A program made the translations under genes and the position numbers. A stretch of DNA of 5,731 nucleotides. Source: Verrucomicrobiales bacterium. GTDB taxonomy: Bacteria > Verrucomicrobiota > Verrucomicrobiia > Verrucomicrobiales > DEV007. The notes under the pieces are model-generated. The model saw only the letters and a list, made by a program, of their open reading frames with translations. It searched no databases and was not told where the DNA came from. The stretch covers positions 1-5,731 of the forward strand of contig JAKMGR010000499.1 of the NCBI GenBank assembly GCA_022424805.1, written 5' to 3'. This document shows, in pieces, positions 1 through 5,731 of the stretch (positions within the stretch are counted from its first letter, which is position 1; each line of letters starts with the position of its first letter).

Positions 1-819
1 ATGCAAACCGAGTCGCGGGAATTCTTCGGCGAGATTTTACGTGGCGATTTGAGCTGTCTGGAGCTGATTGATTCCAACTGGACAATGGTGAATCGTCGGC
101 TCGCGACTCACTATGGGCTGAAGAATGTTCCGAGATCCGGGGCCTTCGAGCGAGTTTCGCTTACGCCAGAAGATCGTCGCGGCGGCATCCTCGGGCAGGG
201 AGCATTCCTGCTGAGTAATTCAAATGGCGAAGCCTCACATCCGATTAAGCGCGCCGTCTGGGTTCTCGAGCGATTGCTCGATTCTCCTCCCGCGCCGCCC
301 CCGCCAGATGTTCCGGAACTCGATCCTGAAAGCGCCGATCTCGCCGGCCTGACGGTGAAGCAACAACTCGAAGTGCATCGCGAAAAGGAATCCTGCCGAA
401 GCTGCCACGAAGGTATCGATCCTTGGGGGATTGCGCTTGAGCATTTCGATGCCATTGGATTGCCCCGGACTCATGCCGCGATGAGAATCGGGAAAAAGGG
501 GGAAGCGCCAGAGGGGCCAAAACTCGACTCCACGACAGAACTTCCTGACGGAACTCCGCTTGCGGGTGTCGACAATCTGAAAGCCTATCTACTCGAAGAG
601 CGCCGCACCCATTTTGCCAGGTCGATTGTGAAGCGTCTTTCCATTTACGCCATGGGACGATCCCTCGAGCTTTCTGACCGGGAGGAAATCGACAAGCTCG
701 TCTCCGGGTTTGAGAAAAACGGTTATCGACTTCGGGGCCTAATCGTGGATCTTGTGACAAGCGAGTTTTTCCGTGATCTTTCTGGCCAACGGGAAAACCA
801 AACCGCGTCCCTACCATGA
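1..819 (+). CDS. PSD4/PSCyt3/PSD2 (DUF1592-DUF1588-DUF1585) domain protein, C-terminal part
   Basis: This is the C-terminal 272 residues of a large planctomycete-type protein of unknown biochemical role, probably exported and possibly haem-binding. Residues 1-55 match the tail of DUF1592 (PSD4). Residues about 59-150 match DUF1588 (PSCyt3), with RRGGILGQ at 59-66, a proline-rich SPPAPPPPDVPEL at 95-107, and the CxxCH motif C132-R-S-C135-H136 followed by DPWG and FDAIG. Residues about 193-257 match DUF1585 (PSD2), including YAMGRSLE and the closing SEFF. Full-length relatives are usually over 700 residues and begin with an export signal and further PSD domains. The ATG at base 1 aligns with a methionine inside DUF1592, so I treat the gene as 5'-partial. 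The stop overlaps the next start by the ATGA arrangement, which ties it to the DUF1552 gene. Family assignment is confident; function is unknown. Confidence 0.93.
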   Translation: MQTESREFFGEILRGDLSCLELIDSNWTMVNRRLATHYGLKNVPRSGAFERVSLTPEDRRGGILGQGAFLLSNSNGEASHPIKRAVWVLERLLDSPPAPPPPDVPELDPESADLAGLTVKQQLEVHREKESCRSCHEGIDPWGIALEHFDAIGLPRTHAAMRIGKKGEAPEGPKLDSTTELPDGTPLAGVDNLKAYLLEERRTHFARSIVKRLSIYAMGRSLELSDREEIDKLVSGFEKNGYRLRGLIVDLVTSEFFRDLSGQRENQTASLP

Positions 820-2156
820 CCAAACCCTGGCATTTAGATCGTCGAACCGTTCTCAAAGGAGCTGGCGTTTCCCTCGCGCTCCCATGGCTGGAGGGAATGA
901 CAGGAGGGCTTTCCGCTGCGGATAAGGCAGCGAGCAGCAAATTACCCAAACGCCTTTGCTGCGTCATGTTTCCTTACGGCGTCGCCGTGCCAAAGGACGA
1001 TTCTCCCGAACGACAGTGGGGCTGGTTCCCGACCGGGGAAGGTAAGGATTATGAGCTTACCAATGTGCTTCAGCCTCTGGCTGGCCTGAAGCAGGATATG
1101 ACCGTTTTTCAGGGGCTCTCTCATCCTCGCTGCAGATCGATGAACGGGCACGACACGGGCGATACCTTTCTCACCGCGAACAATCTCGCTCCCGGCACCT
1201 ACAAAAACACTGTTTCTCTCGACCAACTGGTTGCGAAGTATCTCGGAGATAAAACCCGTCTCGCTTCACTTACAGTTTCGACTGATGGAGGTATCGGCCC
1301 TCGCACCCGATCGACGACTCTCTCCTATTCCGAAAAAGGTCAGCCGATTCCGGCGCTGGCCGATCCGAAGCTCATTTTTCAGCGCCTCTTTGGGCAGGAC
1401 AATGCGAGTCGAAAAGATCGGGCGCGACTTGAGAATTCGGGAAGTATTCTCGATCTTGTTCTTGAACAGTCCGGTGATCTCAAGCGCAAGCTAGGCTCCG
1501 GCGATCAGCAAAAGCTCGACGAGTTCGAAACTTCGGTTCGGCAAGTCGAGCAGCGGGTCGAACGTTCTCGGGAGTGGCTCGATATTCCACTGCCGAAAGT
1601 GGACGCCTCCGCGATCGCTCTCGACGCTGATCCAGAATCTGCGAAGGAATACATTTCGGCGATCTACGATCTGCTCTTTCTCGCTTACCAAACCGATATT
1701 ACTCGTGTTTCAGCGTTTCAGTTGGGCAGCTACGGACCCACTCTTGCTCGCACGTTTCCTGCCTGTCTCGGACTGGAAGCGAACTGGCACAGCATCGCGC
1801 ACAAGGCGAACAAGAAAGGTGGCGCCGAAGCGATGGGCAAATTCGATCAATTCCTCGCGCAGAACCTCTCTCGTTTTCTGCAACGAATGAAGGAGACCCG
1901 GGAGGGGGAGGGCGATTCTTCCATGCTCGATCGAACGTTGGTCCTTTACGGATCCAGTAATTCACGAACTCACCAGAATGTTAACTATCCGCTCCTTCTT
2001 GCCGGCGGAAAGAATTTTGGGCTCAAGCACGATCAATTCCTGAAGTTCGGAAACGACGTCCCGATGTCGAACCTCTTCGTGTCGATGATGCAATCCCTCG
2101 GAATCGAGCAGGAGAGTTTTGTCGATAGTACAGGTGGGTTGAGTGGAGTAGCGTGA
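816..2156 (+). CDS. DUF1552 (HXXSHH family) protein with Tat signal
   Basis: This 446-residue protein is a full-length DUF1552 member, a family of unknown function that is very often encoded next to DUF1592/1588/1585 proteins. The N terminus has a twin-arginine signal, with R9-R10 in DRRTVLKGAG followed by a hydrophobic stretch (VSLALPWL), so it is probably exported folded across the inner membrane. Family hallmarks are the early CCVMFPYGVAVP segment after the signal, the central DLLFLAYQTDITRVSAFQLG, LLLAGG near residue 396, and the terminal DSTGGLSG at 437-444. The motif after which the family is named, HxxSHH, is here H325-S-I-A-H329-K330, so the serine and last histidine are lost. The start at 816 overlaps the preceding stop, fits the Tat signal and has no Shine-Dalgarno sequence. 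The gene probably depends on translation of its upstream neighbour. The family call is sure; the activity is unknown. Confidence 0.95.
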   Translation: MTKPWHLDRRTVLKGAGVSLALPWLEGMTGGLSAADKAASSKLPKRLCCVMFPYGVAVPKDDSPERQWGWFPTGEGKDYELTNVLQPLAGLKQDMTVFQGLSHPRCRSMNGHDTGDTFLTANNLAPGTYKNTVSLDQLVAKYLGDKTRLASLTVSTDGGIGPRTRSTTLSYSEKGQPIPALADPKLIFQRLFGQDNASRKDRARLENSGSILDLVLEQSGDLKRKLGSGDQQKLDEFETSVRQVEQRVERSREWLDIPLPKVDASAIALDADPESAKEYISAIYDLLFLAYQTDITRVSAFQLGSYGPTLARTFPACLGLEANWHSIAHKANKKGGAEAMGKFDQFLAQNLSRFLQRMKETREGEGDSSMLDRTLVLYGSSNSRTHQNVNYPLLLAGGKNFGLKHDQFLKFGNDVPMSNLFVSMMQSLGIEQESFVDSTGGLSGVA

Positions 2157-2406
2157 TTGGCAATTTCGAAGACTTCGTGACCGATACTTTTGTTCTTCGC
2201 TAGTGTCTTAGAATGGACCGTCGGATATGGGTGAAAAGAGTCTCATCACTTGGATGCTTTTGGGCAACAAGTGAAGTTAGCCAGACAAGTTGCTCAGCGT
2301 GCTTGTGGGACTGAGACACCGTGGCCCAGGAGGCAAAAGAATTTCCCGGGTTTGGTTGCGGTTATAACGTGGCGTTTTGTTAAAAACCCACCGCTTTACT
2401 ATCGAA

Positions 2407-2475
2407 TTCGAATCCTCCCACATTCGAGGGCACGACGGTTCGATAAATCTTGTCCGCGACCGCGTCGCAGGTCGA
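2407..2475. repeat. CGA triplets in exact 16-base register (possible operator array)
   Basis: CGA occurs at 2409, 2425, 2441, 2457 and 2473, exactly 16 bases apart each time. The first three copies are TTCGA; the fourth is CGCGA and the fifth GTCGA. The first copy lies in the palindrome TCGAATTCGA and the last abuts the TTGACA hexamer at 2477. Sequence between the triplets is not conserved. It could be a regulator-binding array for the downstream operon, or chance in a TCGA-rich genome. Confidence 0.25.
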
Positions 2476-2476
2476 A

Positions 2477-2482
2477 TTGACA
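2477..2482 (+). promoter_or_regulatory. Candidate -35 element for the beta-propeller operon
   Basis: TTGACA is a perfect sigma70 -35 hexamer located 33 bases before the next start codon. The matching -10 is poor: CGAAAT (2501-2506, spacer 18) has three of six consensus bases, and AATAGT (2504-2509) has four of six but a 21-base spacer. Either would start transcription almost at the ATG, giving a nearly leaderless mRNA, which agrees with the missing Shine-Dalgarno sequence. This is a weak prediction. Confidence 0.2.
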
Positions 2483-2515
2483 TTCCCCCAGTGATGTGGG
2501 CGAAATAGTCTCACC

Positions 2516-4087
2516 ATGTTGAGATTACTCACGAAGCACTCGCTATTTTTGGTTGGTATTCTTTTTGCCTCGGACTCAGGCATTTCAGCAGAGGGGGAGA
2601 GTGCTGCAGTAGATATCGGAGGCCGCCGCGAACTCTTCGTTGAGAGTTCCCTGATCGACCGGCTCGAAGGAGATGCGGATCTTCGACTGCATCATCCGAC
2701 ACCGCGCGAGGTTGTCTTGGAGCACGACGAGGAATGGGAGGGAACAGGAAGTGGATACCACAGTGTCTTCCAGGACGGGGATCTCTACCGGATGTACTAC
2801 AAGGCGTGGCACATCGAAGTGAAGGACGGGAAGTTTATTACGAATCGCCACCCCTTGTATTGTTGCTACGCGGAAAGTGACGATGGCATTCATTGGAGCA
2901 AGCCGGAGTTAGGCATTCACGAGTTTGAGGGATCGAGGGCAAACAATATCGCCATCACCAGCGGAACCCTCGGAGATCTTAAAGTTGATGCGGGACATCC
3001 TGCCGTGTTTCTCGATGAAAATCCCAACGCAAAAACGGAGGGGAAATACAAAGCCATTCTCCGCTCCTCTGGGAAATCGGGGCTGCACGTCTTTCAATCC
3101 GCAGACGGCATCCATTGGTCTCCGCTGAGTAAGAGTCCGATTTTGTCCGGGGTGGGTGCTTTCGATTCGCAGAACCTCGCCTTCTGGGATCCAACCATCA
3201 AAAAATATCGAGCCTATTGGCGGGCCTTCAGTGAGGGGGTGACCACGGAGAAAGAGTGGAAACCGGGTGGGTATCGCATCATTCGCACGGCGACCTCGGA
3301 CGATCTCATTAACTGGTCGGCTCATCAGGATCTGCAATACGAAAACTCTCCGGCAGAGCATCTCTACACGAATCATGTGAAGCCCTACCATCGCGCTCCT
3401 CATCTGCTGCTCGGTTTTCCCTCGCGATACATTGACCGTGGCGCTTCGCAGTCGATGAGCGATTTGCCGGATCAAAAGGATCGCGAAACCCGCGCTGCGG
3501 CAAACAAGCGCTATGGATACGCGGTTACCGAGGGGCTGTTCATGGCGAGTCGCGATGGAGTGAACTTTAAGCGATGGAACGAAGCCTTTCTCCGCCCTGG
3601 CGAAGAGCGCCCCGGAACCTGGCACTACGGAGCCCAGTATCTCGGCTGGCATCTCGTCGAGACAAAGTCCGCCCTGCCGGGGGCGGCGAACGAACTTTCG
3701 CTCTACGCGACAGAAGGCTACTGGCACGGCAAGAGCAGCACTCTGCGGCGCTATACCTTGCGACTCGACGGCTTCGTCTCGATCAATGCAGGTTGGGAAG
3801 GTGGCGAACTGATTACGAAGCCTCTCATCTTTGACGGCCAATTGCTGAACCTGAACTTCGCCACCTCGGCTGTGGGAGAAATTCGCGTCGAAATCCAAGA
3901 TGCAGCCGGAGATCCGATTCCCGGTTTCAGCGAGGATGATTGTATTCCTCAATTTGGCGATACTGTGTATCGCGTTGTCCACTGGAAGAACGGTGCGGGT
4001 GTGGAAAGGCTTCGCGGAAGGAAAATCCGACTCCGTTTCCTTCTGAAAGACGCCGACCTATACTCCTACCAATTTCAATACTTCTAG
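2516..4087 (+). CDS. Secreted GH32/GH43-like beta-propeller protein
   Basis: This is a 523-residue exported protein of a family common in Planctomycetes and Verrucomicrobia and usually annotated as hypothetical or glycosyl-hydrolase-like. Residues 1-25 form a signal peptide (basic start, hydrophobic LFLVGILFA, probable cut after GISA), which supports the start at 2516. Residues about 35-420 look like a beta-propeller of the glycosidase 32/43/68 kind. The blade motif [S]xDG-I-x-W recurs at 121-127 (SDDGIHW), 195-201 (SADGIHW), 261-267 (SDDLINW) and 345-351 (SRDGVNF). Other family segments are the opening ELFVESSLIDRL, GAFDSQNLAFWD (214-225) and EHLYTN (281-286). Residues about 421-523 form a C-terminal beta-rich module ending in LKDADLYSYQF. 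The classical GH32 motifs (NDPNG, RDP, EC) are not visible, so hydrolase activity is inferred only from the fold. No Shine-Dalgarno sequence precedes it. The next gene begins 8 bases after its stop, so they are probably co-transcribed. Confidence 0.92.
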   Translation: MLRLLTKHSLFLVGILFASDSGISAEGESAAVDIGGRRELFVESSLIDRLEGDADLRLHHPTPREVVLEHDEEWEGTGSGYHSVFQDGDLYRMYYKAWHIEVKDGKFITNRHPLYCCYAESDDGIHWSKPELGIHEFEGSRANNIAITSGTLGDLKVDAGHPAVFLDENPNAKTEGKYKAILRSSGKSGLHVFQSADGIHWSPLSKSPILSGVGAFDSQNLAFWDPTIKKYRAYWRAFSEGVTTEKEWKPGGYRIIRTATSDDLINWSAHQDLQYENSPAEHLYTNHVKPYHRAPHLLLGFPSRYIDRGASQSMSDLPDQKDRETRAAANKRYGYAVTEGLFMASRDGVNFKRWNEAFLRPGEERPGTWHYGAQYLGWHLVETKSALPGAANELSLYATEGYWHGKSSTLRRYTLRLDGFVSINAGWEGGELITKPLIFDGQLLNLNFATSAVGEIRVEIQDAAGDPIPGFSEDDCIPQFGDTVYRVVHWKNGAGVERLRGRKIRLRFLLKDADLYSYQFQYF

Positions 4088-4095
4088 CCGAATTC

Positions 4096-5667
4096 ATGAA
4101 GCAGATTTTTATCTTCCACACTCTCGCTGTGCTCGCGACGAGCAGTTTCGCCGACACCTTTCATCTCAATTTTCGTAAGCAGGTCGAGACGCAGCCCGAA
4201 TCCGGTCGCTACCATACGATTACGGAGTCGGGGAAATGGGACGCATCGAAAACTGCGGTCGTGATCTGCGACATGTGGGACGACCACTATTGTCGCAATG
4301 CGGCGCGGCGGGTTTCTGAGATGGCTCCGCGTATGAATCGCACCATCGCGAAGGCTCGGAAGCAGGGCGCGCTAATCATTCATTGCCCGAGCGGGTGCAT
4401 GGACAAGTATGCCAACACACCACAGCGAAGGCTTGCCCAGAATGCACCGAAGGTGGATGCGCCGATTGAGTTGCAGAACTGGTGTTATCTCGATCCCGCG
4501 TCAGAACCTCCTATGCCGGTGGCGACAGATCAGCCGTGCGATGATGAAGGTAAACTTCGTGATCGGGTCCGTTTTTATTCCGAACAAATCGAAACGCTCG
4601 ATATTGCGGAGGACGATGCGATCACTGATAGCGCGGAAGCCTATTACCTGATGAAGGAAAAAGGGATCGAAAACGTTATCATTATGGGAGTACACACCAA
4701 TATGTGTGTGTTAGGGCGTCCTTTTGGGATTCGACAGTTGGTTCGTGCCGGGCAGAATGTCGTGCTCATGCGCGATATGACCGATACGATGTACAACCCG
4801 CGCGAAGAACCGTTTGTGAATCATTTCACGGGAAACGACCTTGTTTTCTCCCATATCGAGCGCCACTGGTGCCCAACAATCACGAGCGCCGATATTCTCC
4901 CGGACGAGTCCGAGTCCTTCCGCTTTCCCGGCGACAAGCGCAAGCACATCGCGATTGTCATGGCAGAGAAAGAATACAAAACCAACGAGACGCTCCCCAA
5001 ATTTGCGATCGAAGAACTGAGCAAGGACTTTAAGATCAGCCTCGTCTACGGTGATGTGGAAAATCCGAACCATCTTCCCGGTGTCGAGGCGATTCGAGAT
5101 GCTGATGTGGTTTTACTTTCGGTCCGGCGTCGCAACCTCACTACGAATCAGCTGAACCTGTTTCGAGATCATGTCGCTGCAGGGAAGCCCATCATCGGGA
5201 TCCGCACTGCAAGTCATGCATTCCACCAGAGAAAGCCCGAGGCAGCACCTGATGGACTCGATCAATGGAGGGATTTTGATCAGACGATTCTCGGCGGGAA
5301 TTATCATGGGCATCTGTCATCCAGGATCACGACATTCGCGCAGGCGGTTGGGAAAGAAGGGGCGCATCCCATTCTCGCTGGAATCGAAACTCGTCGCTTC
5401 CAGACCTATGGATCACTTTACGAGGTGAAACCTCTGGCTGATGCAGCGAAGCCGCTCCTCATGGGCAGCGCCTACAACATGAAGGAAACCGAGCCAGTGG
5501 CATGGACCCATACTTCGCCTTCTGGCGGGAAAGTGTTCTATACCTCTCTCGGGCATCCCTACGATTTCACGGTGACCCAATTTCGCACCCTTTTGCGGAA
5601 CGCGATTTATTGGGTGGTCGATGAAGAGAAACCAGAAGTTAAAGATCCGAAGAAAGACGAATGCTGA
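4096..5667 (+). CDS. Exported two-domain protein: isochorismatase-like cysteine hydrolase plus ThuA-like domain
   Basis: The 523-residue product joins two domains. Residues 1-19 are a signal peptide (MKQIFIF...ATSSFA, cut before DTF). An upstream in-frame ATG at 3940 would overlap the previous gene and hide this signal, so 4096 is chosen. Residues about 50-260 are an isochorismatase/cysteine-hydrolase domain, with the aspartate strand AVVICD59MWDDH and the nucleophile loop GVHTNMC204V (198-205). The DxHxxxxxH metal site of nicotinamidases is not seen, and no lysine sits clearly in the usual triad position. Residues about 283-508 are ThuA-like (class I amidotransferase-like fold, found in many carbohydrate-associated proteins), from KHIAIVMAE to GGKVFYTSLGHPYDF and LLRNAIYWV. 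Nine cysteines, including HCPSGC at 96-101, could form disulfides outside the cytoplasm. It follows the propeller gene by 8 bases and overlaps the next gene as TGATG. Substrate is unknown. Confidence 0.92.
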   Translation: MKQIFIFHTLAVLATSSFADTFHLNFRKQVETQPESGRYHTITESGKWDASKTAVVICDMWDDHYCRNAARRVSEMAPRMNRTIAKARKQGALIIHCPSGCMDKYANTPQRRLAQNAPKVDAPIELQNWCYLDPASEPPMPVATDQPCDDEGKLRDRVRFYSEQIETLDIAEDDAITDSAEAYYLMKEKGIENVIIMGVHTNMCVLGRPFGIRQLVRAGQNVVLMRDMTDTMYNPREEPFVNHFTGNDLVFSHIERHWCPTITSADILPDESESFRFPGDKRKHIAIVMAEKEYKTNETLPKFAIEELSKDFKISLVYGDVENPNHLPGVEAIRDADVVLLSVRRRNLTTNQLNLFRDHVAAGKPIIGIRTASHAFHQRKPEAAPDGLDQWRDFDQTILGGNYHGHLSSRITTFAQAVGKEGAHPILAGIETRRFQTYGSLYEVKPLADAAKPLLMGSAYNMKETEPVAWTHTSPSGGKVFYTSLGHPYDFTVTQFRTLLRNAIYWVVDEEKPEVKDPKKDEC

Positions 5668-5731
5668 TGAAGATATACCTGACCTCTATTCTTTCACTGG
5701 CCATAGCGTCGGCTGCCTTTTCTCAAACTAT
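5667..5731 (+). CDS. Start of an exported protein, 3'-partial
   Basis: An ATG at 5667 overlaps the preceding stop in a TGATG arrangement and opens a frame that runs to the window end (21 complete codons). The visible residues, MKIYLTSILSLAIASAAFSQT, make a typical signal peptide: a lysine near the start, a hydrophobic core, and a probable cut after AFS. The overlap suggests translational coupling with the isochorismatase-ThuA gene. Nothing of the mature protein is visible, so the family cannot be named. Confidence 0.75.
   Translation, partial: MKIYLTSILSLAIASAAFSQT

Larger units (their letters stand above)
2157..2515. other. Intergenic region, probable promoter/regulatory zone
   Basis: This is a 359-base stretch without a convincing gene. 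Short reading frames on both strands have no recognisable domains and look like chance. No classical terminator follows the DUF1552 stop: the best inverted repeat, CGAAGA (2167-2172) with TCTTCG (2194-2199), has a 21-base loop and no T-run after it. Further palindromes are CCCGGG (2345-2350), GTTATAAC (2361-2368) and TCGAATTCGA (2402-2411). A small hairpin, GTTTT/AAAAC, lies at 2374-2387 and GCGAC/GTCGC at 2456-2468. Bases 2307-2335 resemble a conserved 16S rRNA segment. The gap separates two gene groups, so a promoter for the downstream unit is expected here. Confidence 0.6.

Noticed and set aside
245..967. A 240-codon minus-strand reading frame
   Set aside because: It is antisense to the PSCyt3/PSD2 coding region and the Tat signal of the DUF1552 gene, both of which are well supported; the product is arginine-rich and has no family features.
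2167..2199. A possible terminator after the DUF1552 gene (CGAAGA/TCTTCG)
   Set aside because: The stem is only 6 base pairs with a 21-base loop and no following T-run.
2363..2368. TATAAC as a -10 promoter element
   Set aside because: It matches five of six consensus bases, but no acceptable -35 lies 16-18 bases upstream, and the site is part of the palindrome GTTATAAC.
2250..2480. A 76-codon plus-strand frame in the intergenic region
   Set aside because: Its composition is unusual (an arginine-rich tail), it has no domain or ribosome binding site, and it coincides with palindromes and the 16-base repeat pattern.
2380..2583. A 67-codon minus-strand frame across the intergenic region, which looks moderately protein-like
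   Set aside because: It runs opposite the start and signal peptide of the propeller gene, and I recognise no homologue. A protein search of its C-terminal 40 residues would settle whether it is a gene remnant.
2909..3982. A 357-codon reading frame on the minus strand
   Set aside because: It lies entirely opposite the propeller gene, has no recognisable domain and reads as an antisense shadow of biased codon use.
3940..4095. A longer N terminus for the isochorismatase-ThuA protein from an ATG at 3940
   Set aside because: It would overlap the propeller gene by about 150 bases and bury a clear signal peptide that starts at 4096.

Overview
The window looks like chromosomal DNA from a member of the Planctomycetes-Verrucomicrobia group. 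The main reason is the adjacent pair of a PSD4/PSCyt3/PSD2 (DUF1592/DUF1588/DUF1585) protein and a DUF1552 protein, families that are strongly expanded there. A secreted beta-propeller protein of a type common in those bacteria and an exported isochorismatase-ThuA fusion support this. None of the visible starts has a clear Shine-Dalgarno sequence, which also fits. I cannot decide between the two phyla from sequence alone. All genes lie on the + strand.

Bases 1-2156 hold the first transcription unit. It starts with the C-terminal part of a haem-motif (CxxCH) PSD/PSCyt protein, whose N-terminal part lies outside the window. Its stop overlaps the start of a Tat-exported DUF1552 protein (ATGA overlap), so the two are probably translationally coupled. 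The biochemical role of this pair is not known. The DUF1552 protein is odd because the family's signature HxxSHH motif is degenerate.

Bases 2157-2515 form a 359-base intergenic region with no convincing gene. It contains several palindromes, a set of CGA triplets repeated at exactly 16-base intervals, a perfect TTGACA hexamer close to the next start, and a short stretch resembling a conserved part of 16S rRNA. It probably carries the promoter of the second unit.

Bases 2516-5731 hold the second unit: a secreted GH32/GH43-like beta-propeller protein, an exported isochorismatase-like/ThuA-like two-domain protein 8 bases downstream, and a third exported protein whose start overlaps the previous stop (TGATG) and which is cut by the window end. 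The tight spacing and three signal peptides suggest an operon acting outside the cytoplasm, plausibly on carbohydrate or related substrates; that function is inference.
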